From Breoghania corrubedonensis (GTDB lineage: Bacteria > Pseudomonadota > Alphaproteobacteria > Rhizobiales > Stappiaceae), in the NCBI RefSeq assembly GCF_003053845.1, contig NZ_QAYG01000001.1:1556078-1620077 (forward strand): a DNA stretch of 64,000 nt, given 5' to 3'. Below, one piece after another: positions 9,061 to 16,255 of the stretch (its first letter is position 1; the number at the start of each line of letters is the position of its first letter). The notes beneath the pieces were generated by a model, which ran no database searches, was not told the origin of the DNA, and saw only the letters and a list, made by a program, of their open reading frames with translations. The translations under genes and the position numbers were made by a program.

Positions 9061-9197
9061 ACGCGCGCCTTGTTTCACGATTTGTGTGAAGCCGAATGAA
9101 CCTGTGTCGGTGTCACCGATCCAGCGAAAAACAGGATGTCGCGGGTACAGACCGCGGCACCTTGCGGGCAAGACGCAAGGAATGGACGTATCGCCCC

Positions 9198-9226
9198 TTG
9201 CATCGCTCCGGCGAAGCGTATATCAA
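9198..9226 (+). promoter_or_regulatory. Possible promoter of tRNA-Thr
   Basis: TTGCAT (9198-9203) and TATCAA (9221-9226), the latter inside TATATCAAG, are spaced by 17 bp and lie 28 bp before the mature tRNA-Thr. The hexamers match the sigma-70 consensus only partly, so this is a tentative call. Confidence 0.4.
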
Positions 9227-9253
9227 GCGCTCACTTTCGGGCCCTTTCCGAGC

Positions 9254-9329
9254 GCCGCTTTAGCTCAGTTGGTAGAGCACATCATTCGTAATGATGGGGT
9301 CGTCAGTTCGAGTCTGACAAGCGGCACCA
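9254..9329 (+). tRNA. tRNA-Thr (anticodon CGT)
   Basis: A complete cloverleaf of 76 nt can be folded. The acceptor stem pairs GCCGCTT with AAGCGGC, the D arm contains AGCTCAGTTGGTAGAGC, the anticodon stem CATCA/TGATG holds the loop TTCGTAA, and the T arm contains GTTCGAGTC. The CCA end is encoded. The anticodon CGT reads ACG, so the tRNA is specific for threonine. It lies between hemY and the stop of a YeeE/YedE gene. A short GAAGGC/GCCTTC hairpin at 9355-9370 may mark its 3' end but lacks a T-run. Confidence 0.97.
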
Positions 9330-9377
9330 CTTCTCCTCGAAAATCAGCAAGGTGGAAGGCGCAAGCCTTCTGATCCG

Positions 9378-10460
9378 TCATTCGGCCGCAACCGTTGACG
9401 GTGCGGCGGTCTTGCCACGTCCGTCGATCAGGTAGTGTGTCATGCCGGCTGAAAGCCAGATGGCGCTCAGGGCCACCCATGCGGTGACGGCGAAGACCGA
9501 GGCTCCGGTGATGCCCGCACCAACGGCGCAACCGCCCGCGAGCATGCCGCCGAATCCCATCAGCGCGGCTCCCAGCAGGTAGCGCCGCATGGACGGTCCG
9601 TCGTGGAAGCCGACGATCCGCCATTCGCGGGCCATCAGCGCGGCCAGGGCCGAGCCCAGAAAGACCCCTGGAACCAGACCGACATCGAAATCGAGCACGC
9701 CGCCCGGTGGCGAGAGCACCAGCATCAACGTGTCTGCCGAGGGGCCGGTAAAGGTCACCGCCTCCACTTGCACGGGATCGAAGGCCTGTGCGGCCATGCT
9801 TGCCGTGAACCACCACGCGAAGGGTACCACGAGCCCGGCGAGACAGGCGGCCACGGCCTGCCACGTCGTCACACGCACGCGGCTGGCGACCAGGAGCCCC
9901 GCGACGAGCCAAAGAAGGGCGAAGCCGATCGCCCATTCCGTCGACGCTCCGGTGAAGACAAGCAGATCGTTGCCGCCGATCTCGTTGGTGATGAAGCCTG
10001 CAGCCAGCCATTCGCGCATGGGTCTCAGGATGCCGCGCAGGCTGGCCTGGGCGACAACAGCGAAGACGAGGCCGGAGAGCAGCGCTCGCAGGTTTCCCGT
10101 CGCCGACAAGACCAGCAACCGGCTGGCGCAACCGCGCGCGAGCACCATGCCTGCACCGAACATCAGTCCGCCCAGCGCCGCGCCCGAGAGGCTTTGCGGC
10201 GAGGCGATCTGCCGGGCTTCGGAAAGCTGCGCCTGATCGGCGAGGACGAGCATCTGGGTTCCCAGGACGGCGGCGGAAAAGGTCAGCAGCCAGATCGCGA
10301 GCTTGGGACCGGGCGCGCCGTCGACGAATTCGACCACAGCGGCGCGCAGGCAGAACCGGCTCTGCTGGGCAAAGGCACCAAAGAGAAGACCGACAGCCAG
10401 TCCGCCAAGGGCGAGCACAGCGGGTTCGGAAAAGCGATCGAGCAGAAAAGCGAGATCCAT
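9378..10460 (-). CDS. YeeE/YedE-family sulfur-compound permease (SoxT-like)
   Basis: An integral membrane protein of 360 residues with about nine to ten hydrophobic helices. Three cysteines sit where the YeeE/TsuA thiosulfate transporters have their conserved ones: QSRFCLRA (Cys37), ARGCASR (Cys111) and GGCAVGAGITG (Cys311). In the characterised family member such cysteines line the path of thiosulfate through the membrane. The gene shares a 129-bp divergent promoter region with the Tat-type hydrolase at 10590. Its place at the edge of the sox genes supports uptake of thiosulfate or another sulfur compound, like the soxT genes described next to other sox clusters. The start has only a weak ribosome binding site. 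Confidence 0.85.
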   Translation of the reverse strand: MDLAFLLDRFSEPAVLALGGLAVGLLFGAFAQQSRFCLRAAVVEFVDGAPGPKLAIWLLTFSAAVLGTQMLVLADQAQLSEARQIASPQSLSGAALGGLMFGAGMVLARGCASRLLVLSATGNLRALLSGLVFAVVAQASLRGILRPMREWLAAGFITNEIGGNDLLVFTGASTEWAIGFALLWLVAGLLVASRVRVTTWQAVAACLAGLVVPFAWWFTASMAAQAFDPVQVEAVTFTGPSADTLMLVLSPPGGVLDFDVGLVPGVFLGSALAALMAREWRIVGFHDGPSMRRYLLGAALMGFGGMLAGGCAVGAGITGASVFAVTAWVALSAIWLSAGMTHYLIDGRGKTAAPSTVAAE

Positions 10461-10524
10461 GGTCGGGTTCCGTCAGATCCGGTCGGCAACTTCCGTCACG
10501 AAAGCACGCCGCGAGCGCATTGCA

Positions 10525-10554
10525 TTGACGCGGGTCAAGCCGCAGCCGTATAAA
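10525..10554 (+). promoter_or_regulatory. Sigma-70-like promoter of the hydrolase gene
   Basis: TTGACG (10525-10530) and TATAAA (10549-10554) are spaced by 18 bp, a good match to the housekeeping promoter. They lie 35 bp before the ATG of the metallo-beta-lactamase-fold gene. The AT-rich candidate SoxR site overlaps the expected transcription start just downstream, which would be an effective place for repression. Confidence 0.6.
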
Positions 10555-10556
10555 TT

Positions 10557-10577
10557 CAAAAAATACTATATTTATTT
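10557..10577. promoter_or_regulatory. Candidate SoxR operator, site A
   Basis: An AT-only stretch in GC-rich surroundings contains CAAAAAATA followed by TACTATATTT (10564-10573). The same ten bases occur in the opposite orientation between soxS and soxV. AAATA (10561-10565) and TATTT (10573-10577) form a small inverted repeat. ArsR-family repressors typically bind such AT-rich dyads. Binding is inference from the shared sequence and position. Confidence 0.5.
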
Positions 10578-10589
10578 GGAGGAGACGTC

Positions 10590-11525
10590 ATGCCGAGAGA
10601 AATCCCTAGAATCAGCCGGCGCAACGTTCTCGTCGGCGCAGGCGCGACAGTGGCGCTTTCGGGCATCGGATTGCGGCTGCCTTCGGCTTATGCCTCCACC
10701 CTCGCGATCGGCGATGCATCGCTTCAGGTCGTTTCCGACGGCAATCTCGTACTGCCCATGGGCTTCCTCCTGCCGGATCGATCGAAGGACGAGATCGACG
10801 CGTTGCTTGTGCCGCATGGAATGGCGACAGACCGGGTGGAGCCGGCCTGCAACCTCACCTTGTTCAGAACCGGGGACCGTCTCGTGCTTTTCGATGCGGG
10901 GGCGGGCCAGAATTTCCAGCCGACGGCCGGGCGTCTCGGCGAGAGCCTGGAGGCAGCAGGCGTCGATCCATCCCAGATCACGGATGTCGTGTTCACGCAC
11001 GCGCATCCCGATCACATCTGGGGTGTGCTCGATGATTTCGATGAGCCGGTCTTTGCCGATGCCCGGCACTGGATTTCGCAGGCGGAGTGGGACTTCTGGC
11101 GGGCGGACGATACGTTGTCGCTCATGCCGCAGGAGCGCAAGTCTTTCGTCGTCGGTGCCCGCAACCGGTTTGATGCGATCGAGGAGTTTGTCACCTTCCT
11201 GAAGCCGGGCGACATGCCGGTGCCAGGGGTGGAGGCCGTAGACACGAATGGGCATACGCCGGGCCATGTCTCCTTCATGCTGCATGGGGGGACGGATCCG
11301 GTGCTTGTGACGGGCGACGCGATCACCCATTCCGTCATTTCCTTCGAGCGGCCGGATTGGGAGATCGGTTCCGATCAGGACCGCGCACAGGGCGCCGTCA
11401 CGCGCACTGCGCTGCTTGATCGGCTTGCCGCAGACAAGGCCGCGATCGTCGGCTTCCATCTGCCCTATCCGGGCATCGGGACGGTGGAGCGGGCAGGCGC
11501 CGGTTATCGGTTCGCGCCGGCGTGA
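10590..11525 (+). CDS. Tat-exported metallo-beta-lactamase-fold hydrolase
   Basis: A protein of 311 residues. The N terminus carries a twin-arginine type signal (ISRRNVLVGAGATVALSG), so the folded enzyme should reach the periplasm. The MBL zinc motif HAHPDH is at residues 137-142 (His137, His139, Asp141, His142), followed by GHTPGHVSFM, a bridging aspartate in VTGDAI and a late GFHLPYPG. A strong GGAGGAGA ribosome site precedes the ATG. It lies between two YeeE/YedE permease genes and has a candidate SoxR site in its promoter, so a role with extracytoplasmic sulfur compounds is likely. Paracoccus SoxH is a comparable sox-linked metallohydrolase. The substrate is unknown; orthology to SoxH would need an alignment. 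Confidence 0.85.
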   Translation: MPREIPRISRRNVLVGAGATVALSGIGLRLPSAYASTLAIGDASLQVVSDGNLVLPMGFLLPDRSKDEIDALLVPHGMATDRVEPACNLTLFRTGDRLVLFDAGAGQNFQPTAGRLGESLEAAGVDPSQITDVVFTHAHPDHIWGVLDDFDEPVFADARHWISQAEWDFWRADDTLSLMPQERKSFVVGARNRFDAIEEFVTFLKPGDMPVPGVEAVDTNGHTPGHVSFMLHGGTDPVLVTGDAITHSVISFERPDWEIGSDQDRAQGAVTRTALLDRLAADKAAIVGFHLPYPGIGTVERAGAGYRFAPA

Positions 11526-11571
11526 CGGCAACGAACGATGCCCAGACGGTCTGGTACGTTTCGGCCCGTGA

Positions 11572-12669
11572 CTATTCAGCGGGGCGGCTGCGGTCGAGGC
11601 CCGGGATCAGCGCGCGCACGGAACCTTCGATCAGCCATGCAAGGCCGAATCGCGCGCCGATGGCGATCGAGATGAAGACGACCGGAGCGGAGATGGCCAG
11701 TGTCGAGGCGGCCGAGACGCCCTGTCCTATGGTGCAACCCATGGCGAAGACGCCACCCACGCCCATCAGGCTTGCGCCCATGAAGTGGCGGCCGAGTTCG
11801 CGGGCATCGTCGCAAGCCTCCCAGCGTGCATCCTTCTTGCGCCATGCGCCAATTGTGGCGCCGATCAGCGTGCCGACGACGAGGCCGACGCCGTAGTCGG
11901 GCAGGGTGCCCGTATAGGTCACGAGCTGCAGCATCGTGTCGCCCACGGGTACGACGAAGGACGCCGCCTCTATCTGAACGGGGCCGAACGCGTTGGCGGC
12001 CGCCCAGGTCGTGGCGATCCAGCCGAAGGAGACCGAAAGCCCGATCAGAGTGCCGGTCCCAATGTCCGAAAATGCCTGGCGATAGTGTCGATCCGCGAAA
12101 ATCCAGGCGAGCATGACAAGGACGACGGACGCGGTGACGAGTGGCCCAAGCTCAAGACCGACGGCACTCGAGACGAGGCTGGCGAGAGACTGGCCACCGG
12201 CTGCCGACAGATCGATCGCCAGATCGTCGACGACAAGAACCCGCAAAGGGGCGAGCAGGCCGCGCTGTGCGGTGAGCGCCGCCAGGGCCAGCACGATCAG
12301 CACGACCGCGGATCGTAAGCTGCCGCCGCCAAGGCGGATCAGGGCCCCGAAACCACAGGTGCCGACAAGCGCCATGCCGAAGCCGAACATCAGCCCACCG
12401 ATGACGGCGCCCGTCAGACCGAATTGGGGATCGAGATAAAAGCTCGCGGAGAGATCCGCGTATCCGAGCGCATCGGCCGTCTGACTGGCGATGATCGCGA
12501 CGGTGGCCGCCAGTATCCAGGTGCGCAGACCGCGCGAATCCCCCGCATACCAATATCGTTCAAGCGCCGAAAGCGTGCAGAACCTGTTGATGCGGGCGGT
12601 GTAGCCGAGGGCTGCACCCGCACCGAGACCGAGGATCGGCAGCAGCACCAGCGGGTCTGTCGCGTCCAT
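11572..12669 (-). CDS. YeeE/YedE-family sulfur-compound permease, second copy (SoxT-like)
   Basis: A polytopic membrane protein of 365 residues, paralogous to the permease at 9378. It shows the same spaced cysteine motifs: INRFCTLSALER (Cys31), LVGTCGFGALIRLGGGSLRS and MGCTIGQGVSAAS. I chose the start at 12669 because GGGAGGGAG precedes it; the frame could extend to 12714. It lies downstream of soxR in the same direction with a 124-bp gap, so the two may form one transcript. It converges on the MBL-fold gene 46 bp away. Import of thiosulfate into the cytoplasm, perhaps as a signal for SoxR or for assimilation, is the best guess. Confidence 0.85.
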   Translation of the reverse strand: MDATDPLVLLPILGLGAGAALGYTARINRFCTLSALERYWYAGDSRGLRTWILAATVAIIASQTADALGYADLSASFYLDPQFGLTGAVIGGLMFGFGMALVGTCGFGALIRLGGGSLRSAVVLIVLALAALTAQRGLLAPLRVLVVDDLAIDLSAAGGQSLASLVSSAVGLELGPLVTASVVLVMLAWIFADRHYRQAFSDIGTGTLIGLSVSFGWIATTWAAANAFGPVQIEAASFVVPVGDTMLQLVTYTGTLPDYGVGLVVGTLIGATIGAWRKKDARWEACDDARELGRHFMGASLMGVGGVFAMGCTIGQGVSAASTLAISAPVVFISIAIGARFGLAWLIEGSVRALIPGLDRSRPAE

Positions 12670-12793
12670 GATCGCTCCCTCCCGGGTCCCGTTCTTCGAC
12701 AGGGTTCCCATCAATTGGCAACGACAATGACGAAGGGGAAGGTGGCGTTCAAGAGAATTCGCCCGACCTTCGTCCAGGCGCGACTATCCCCGC

Positions 12794-13147
12794 TCAGGCC
12801 GGGGCGCCCCTGACGGGAGCGCAGAACATCGAATAGAGGTTTTCGATGATGCCGCGGACTTCGTCGTCGACGAGCGAATAGAAGATCACCCGGCCCTCCC
12901 GGCGCGGCGTCACGAGTCCCTCCATCCGCAATCGGGCAAGCTGTTGGGAAACGGCTGCCTGCGGCATGGTCAGGATGTCCTCTAGCTCCGAAACGGATTT
13001 TTCCCCCTCCGACAGGATGCAGAGGATCAGCAGCCGGGTTTCGTGCGACAGGGCCTTGAGCAGGTCGCTCGCCTTGCGGGCCTGCTCCATGAGCTTGTCG
13101 CGATCCTTCGGGTCGGCCAGATCGGCCAGAACGGGTAGGTTTATCAT
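12794..13147 (-). CDS. soxR: ArsR-family transcriptional regulator SoxR
   Basis: A winged-helix repressor of 117 residues. The helix-turn-helix covers about 50-75 (SVSELEDILTMPQAAVSQQLARLRMEGLV) and the wing RREGRVIFYSL follows. It has exactly two cysteines, Cys43 (LILCILSEG) and Cys109 (YSMFCAP). Their spacing of 66 residues equals that of the redox pair in the persulfide sensor SqrR (Cys41/Cys107) and in sulfur-oxidation SoxR proteins, so disulfide or polysulfide switching is expected. It is not related to the MerR-type SoxR of E. coli. Placed between a permease gene and soxS, it is the likely repressor of the locus. A candidate operator lies about 60 bp upstream, which suggests autoregulation. 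Confidence 0.9.
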   Translation of the reverse strand: MINLPVLADLADPKDRDKLMEQARKASDLLKALSHETRLLILCILSEGEKSVSELEDILTMPQAAVSQQLARLRMEGLVTPRREGRVIFYSLVDDEVRGIIENLYSMFCAPVRGAPA

Positions 13148-13205
13148 TCTCGGTTCATTCCGATTGCCGGTTCTGCACGGGATGAAGTGGATATCCCGTT
13201 TTCAG

Positions 13206-13212
13206 ATATAGT
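13206..13212. promoter_or_regulatory. Candidate SoxR operator, site D (soxR promoter region)
   Basis: ATATAGT in the GATATAGTCC context is the 7-bp core shared by sites A and B. It lies 59 bp before the soxR start codon and 34 bp after the soxS stop. A second GATAT at 13190-13194 lies 16 bp away. If used, soxR would repress itself. Seven bases alone are weak evidence. Confidence 0.35.
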
Positions 13213-13245
13213 CCTCGTAAATGAAAAGGCGCGCCCGCGCGAACG

Positions 13246-13626
13246 TCAACGCGCGTCCTCCGTATTGTCCCCGGTCAGCTTCGCCAGCATTTCGTCCAGA
13301 AGCGGCCAAAAGAAGTTGTCGCCGGGATATCCGCGCATGCGTGCCCGCTCCCGCCCGTCCTCCACAAGGATGAAAGTCGGCGTGAGCCGGTCCGGGGCAA
13401 TGCCAGATAAATCATCCGGCCAGGCGCGCGTGATGTCGACGCGCCGGAGCGGCGCAAGCCGGCCCTCGTCGGTATTGGCGTAACCGGGCGCGATCTCGGC
13501 GCGAAAGCGCGCGCACCACACGCAACCGGGCTGTTCCAGCATCACCAGCTCCGCCGCATCTCCTTGCGCTGTCATCGCCGCCAGGAGCAAAAATGCTGCC
13601 GCTGTCACGGCTCGCCGACATTTCAT
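13246..13626 (-). CDS. soxS: SoxS, periplasmic thioredoxin-like protein
   Basis: A small thioredoxin-fold protein of 126 residues with a signal peptide (hydrophobic 8-24) and a CVWC redox motif at Cys35-Cys38, followed by the cis-proline-like segment RLTPTFIL. Sox-linked SoxS proteins keep the SoxYZ carrier cysteine in a reactive state. I start it at the ATG at 13626, preceded by GAGGAT; the frame extends to 13683 but that would put 19 charged residues before the signal peptide and cover the regulatory region. It is divergent from soxV across 130 bp, the arrangement in Paracoccus and Pseudaminobacter. Confidence 0.85.
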   Translation of the reverse strand: MKCRRAVTAAAFLLLAAMTAQGDAAELVMLEQPGCVWCARFRAEIAPGYANTDEGRLAPLRRVDITRAWPDDLSGIAPDRLTPTFILVEDGRERARMRGYPGDNFFWPLLDEMLAKLTGDNTEDAR

Positions 13627-13653
13627 AATGCGATCCTCGCAATTCCCTGATTG

Positions 13654-13680
13654 CAAAATATAGTAACATCTGAATATTTT
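13654..13680. promoter_or_regulatory. Candidate SoxR operator, site B (soxS-soxV intergenic region)
   Basis: AAAATAT (13655-13661) and ATATTTT (13674-13680) form a perfect 7-bp inverted repeat with a 12-bp spacer. Inside it, AAATATAGTA (13656-13665) is the exact reverse complement of TACTATATTT at site A. The element lies 28 bp before soxS and 76 bp before soxV. The soxS-soxV region is a known SoxR target in related bacteria, which supports the assignment; binding here is not shown. Confidence 0.55.
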
Positions 13681-13756
13681 CATCTATCAGGTCGGAGACG
13701 AATGGTCGCAAGTCCGATCGCAAAATCAACAGCGGCCGAATGGGCGGAAACAAGCG

Positions 13757-14491
13757 ATGCTCGACGTCTCTTTCAGCGCGGCATTCCTCGCGGGGCTGCT
13801 CTCGTTCGTCTCTCCGTGCGTGCTGCCGATCGTGCCGCCTTATCTGTGCTATCTGGCCGGCATCAGTTTCGAACAGCTTTCCGGCGAAAAACCGGCGCCG
13901 GGAACAGCCCGTCGCATCGTTCTGGCGGCAGTGTTCTTCGTCGCGGGCTTTGCGACGGTCTTCGTGGCCCTGGGCGCGACCGCGAGCCTCATCGGTCAGA
14001 CGGTGGCACGCTATTTCGATACGATGGCGATTGTCGCCGGCATCATCATCGCCGTCATGGGCCTGCATTTCCTGGGCGTCTTCCGCATCGGTCTGCTCTA
14101 CCGCGAGGCGCGGGTGAATGTTGCGAAGAAGCCCGCGGGGCTGATCGGCGCCTATGTGATGGGGTTGGCTTTTGCCTTCGGCTGGACGCCCTGTGTCGGG
14201 CCGGTGCTCGCCGCGATCCTTTTCGTTGCCGGCTCGACCGCGACTGCGGCCAAGGGAGCCGCCCTGCTCGCCGTCTATGCCGCCGGCATCGGTGTGCCCT
14301 TCATTCTTGCGGCCGCGTTCGCGGGACGGTTCCTGAGCTTGGCCGGGAAGCTGCGGCGGCACATGGCGGCGGTGGAGAAGGCCATGGGGGGGCTACTGGT
14401 TCTCACGGGCATTCTCTTCATGACGGGTCAGATGTCGGCAATCGCTCAATGGCTCTTGGAGACCTTTCCGGTCTTCACTCAGGTCGGGTGA
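13757..14491 (+). CDS. soxV: SoxV, CcdA-family membrane thiol transporter
   Basis: A membrane protein of 244 residues with about six helices and the CcdA hallmark cysteines: SPCVLPIVPPYLCYLAG near the N terminus and GWTPCVGPVLA in the centre. CcdA/DsbD-type proteins carry electrons from cytoplasmic thioredoxin across the inner membrane. In Sox systems SoxV hands them to the periplasmic thioredoxin SoxW. The gene is 32 bp from soxW in the same direction, matching that pairing. The short gap to the soxS-soxV operator region suggests direct control from there. The sox context makes SoxV rather than cytochrome biogenesis CcdA the best name. Confidence 0.9.
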   Translation: MLDVSFSAAFLAGLLSFVSPCVLPIVPPYLCYLAGISFEQLSGEKPAPGTARRIVLAAVFFVAGFATVFVALGATASLIGQTVARYFDTMAIVAGIIIAVMGLHFLGVFRIGLLYREARVNVAKKPAGLIGAYVMGLAFAFGWTPCVGPVLAAILFVAGSTATAAKGAALLAVYAAGIGVPFILAAAFAGRFLSLAGKLRRHMAAVEKAMGGLLVLTGILFMTGQMSAIAQWLLETFPVFTQVG

Positions 14492-14523
14492 ACCGGAGAG
14501 GGACAGAATGGGAGGAGAAAATC

Positions 14524-15132
14524 ATGTTCAGGTGGATAAGGGCGGCCGCGCTTGCTGCCGCCGTGGCCGCTTTCGTTCCCGCAGCCTTCGCCTCGTTTGC
14601 CTGTGCGGCATCGCTGGGTGACGACGGGTTGCACAAGGAGGACTGGTTCTCCGTGACGTTCCGGGACGTAGCCGAGGACATCGAGGCGGCGCGTGCGGAA
14701 GGCAAGCGGCTGGTCCTCGTCTTCGAGCAGCGCGGCTGCATCTATTGCGCGAAGATGCATGAGCAATTGCTGTCCGACCCGGAGGTCGCGGACTTCATCA
14801 AGGCGCACTTCAAGGTCGTTCAGTACAACATGTTCGGCGATGAGGAAGTCACCGACCTCGATGGCGAGGTGCTCACCGAAAAGACCGCCGCGCGCAAATG
14901 GGGTTACGTCTTCACGCCGACGCTTGTGTTCATGCCGGACGACGTACCGGAAAGCGTGAGCGCGGGCAAGGCCGCCGTTGCCACCATGCCGGGAGCCTTT
15001 GGCAAGTGGACGTTCCTGAACATGTTCCGCTGGGTCTACGAGAAAGGCTACGAGGGTGACGAGCATTTTCAGAAATATCACGCCCGAATCATCCAGGAAT
15101 TACGGGAATCGGGCCGATTGCAGGGCGAATAG
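14524..15132 (+). CDS. soxW: SoxW, periplasmic thioredoxin
   Basis: A thioredoxin-fold protein of 202 residues with a signal peptide (hydrophobic 6-29) and a CIYC active site at Cys72-Cys75, then YVFTPTLVFM as the cis-proline loop. SoxW accepts electrons from SoxV and reduces Sox carrier proteins in the periplasm. GGAGGAG precedes the ATG at 14524. The open frame continues far upstream through soxV in another frame, but the signal peptide and ribosome site fix this start. Two small hairpins and a candidate operator separate it from soxX. Confidence 0.9.
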   Translation: MFRWIRAAALAAAVAAFVPAAFASFACAASLGDDGLHKEDWFSVTFRDVAEDIEAARAEGKRLVLVFEQRGCIYCAKMHEQLLSDPEVADFIKAHFKVVQYNMFGDEEVTDLDGEVLTEKTAARKWGYVFTPTLVFMPDDVPESVSAGKAAVATMPGAFGKWTFLNMFRWVYEKGYEGDEHFQKYHARIIQELRESGRLQGE

Positions 15133-15140
15133 ATCCTCAA

Positions 15141-15178
15141 ATTCAATCGTTTGAATGAAGGCGCGAATATCGCCTTCA
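15141..15178 (+). repeat. Two adjoining hairpins between soxW and soxX
   Basis: ATTCAA (15141-15146) pairs with TTGAAT (15151-15156) over a TCGT loop. Directly after it TGAAGGCG (15156-15163) pairs with CGCCTTCA (15171-15178) over a 7-nt loop. They begin 8 bp after the soxW stop. No T-run follows, so they may be a weak terminator or stabilise the soxVW transcript end. Confidence 0.5.
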
Positions 15179-15187
15179 CAAAGCATG

Positions 15188-15215
15188 CAAAAAATCATAT
15201 CTTTTAATATATCTA
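15188..15215. promoter_or_regulatory. AT-rich candidate control site C upstream of soxX
   Basis: CAAAAAAT (15188-15195), identical to the start of site A, is followed by an AT-rich run including ATATC, TTTTAATATATC. The soxW-soxX region is a known SoxR target in Paracoccus-type clusters. Unlike sites A, B and D it lacks an exact ACTATAT core, so the assignment is weaker. The soxX promoter probably lies in this stretch, about 100 bp before the start codon. Confidence 0.4.
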
Positions 15216-15310
15216 AACTCCACGTTGTCTCGGGCCTCGGTCTGCGATCGGCGTGGCGGGGGAGAACGAAAGCCGGAACACCGGCTGGAAATGGGAGGAA
15301 ACGGCACATC

Positions 15311-15787
15311 ATGCGGGTGCAGATGAAAAATGCGGTCGCCGGCCTTGCGGTGAGTTCGGTCCTGCTAGGCTCCGGCATCGCTCTTGCCGGGACAATGGCT
15401 CCGGACGCTGTCCGGATCGAAGACATGGAACTGTCCCAGCCGCTGACCGACACGGCGGGCGATCCGGCAAGGGGGAGGGAGGTCTTTGCCGCGCGCAAGC
15501 TCGGCAATTGCCTGGCCTGCCATGCCAACAAGGACCTTTCGAACGAGCTTTTCCATGGTGATGTCGGCCCGTCGCTGGATGGTGTCGCCGGGCGCTGGTC
15601 GCCGGCGCAGCTGCGCGCGATCGTGGTGAATTCGAAGACGGTTCTGGGCGAAGCGACCGTCATGCCCGGCTTCTACTCGCTCGATGTGGGGGCCGATGTC
15701 GCCGAGGAATTCGCCGGCAAGACGATCCTGTCGGCGCAGGATGTCGAAGACGTCGTCGCCTATCTGACAACCCTCAAGCAAGACTGA
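15311..15787 (+). CDS. soxX: SoxX, monoheme cytochrome c subunit of SoxXA
   Basis: A periplasmic cytochrome of 158 residues with a signal peptide (about 1-27, ending IALAG) and one heme motif, CLACH, at residues 67-71. Met118 in ATVMPGFY is the likely distal ligand. SoxXA joins thiosulfate oxidatively to the SoxY carrier cysteine. I use the ATG at 15311 after GGGAGGAAAC; the frame is open further upstream but without a plausible signal peptide, and an ATG at 15323 is a second option. It is the first gene of the compact soxXYZABCDEF run, 18 bp before soxY. Confidence 0.93.
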   Translation: MRVQMKNAVAGLAVSSVLLGSGIALAGTMAPDAVRIEDMELSQPLTDTAGDPARGREVFAARKLGNCLACHANKDLSNELFHGDVGPSLDGVAGRWSPAQLRAIVVNSKTVLGEATVMPGFYSLDVGADVAEEFAGKTILSAQDVEDVVAYLTTLKQD

Positions 15788-15805
15788 CCAATCAAGGAGG
15801 ACGCG

Positions 15806-16255
15806 ATGACGTTCAATCGTCGCGAAGCATTGGCCGTGGCCGCAGGCGCTCTGGCATTCGCGGTAACCGGCGCGCGCATCGCCTGGGCCGCCGCGGAAGA
15901 TACGAAGAAGGCCCTCATGGACTTCACGGGCGGGGCCGAACCGCAGACGGGCCGCATCACCCTCGATGCACCGGAAATCGCGGAGAACGGCAACACCGTG
16001 CCCGTGTCGGTATCGGTGGAGAGCCCGATGACGGCCGAGGACTATGTGGAATCCGTCACCATTCTGGCGGAGGGCAATCCCAGTCCCGCGGTCGCCACGT
16101 TCCACTTCACCGCAATGAGCGGCGAGGCGGCTGCCTCCACGCGCATGCGCCTTGCCAAGACCCAGAACGTCATCGCGGTCGCGAAGATGAGCGACGGCTC
16201 GGTGTTCATGGACACCAAGGAAGTCAAGGTCACCATCGGCGGCTGCGGCGGCTAG
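15806..16255 (+). CDS. soxY: SoxY, sulfur-carrier subunit of SoxYZ
   Basis: A protein of 149 residues with a Tat-type leader (NRREALAVAAGALAFAV) and the diagnostic C terminus IGGCGG. The cysteine of that flexible tail carries the sulfur intermediate through the Sox cycle. The middle (APEIAENGNTVPVSVSV...) is the immunoglobulin-like SoxY domain. AAGGAGG precedes the ATG. SoxY is exported with SoxZ, which has no leader of its own, consistent with hitch-hiker transport through Tat. A hairpin begins at its stop codon. Confidence 0.96.
   Translation: MTFNRREALAVAAGALAFAVTGARIAWAAAEDTKKALMDFTGGAEPQTGRITLDAPEIAENGNTVPVSVSVESPMTAEDYVESVTILAEGNPSPAVATFHFTAMSGEAAASTRMRLAKTQNVIAVAKMSDGSVFMDTKEVKVTIGGCGG

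Noticed and set aside
13651-14523. Upstream extension of the soxW frame through soxV
   Set aside because: Out of frame with the CcdA protein and without its motifs; soxW has a good ribosome site and signal peptide at 14524.
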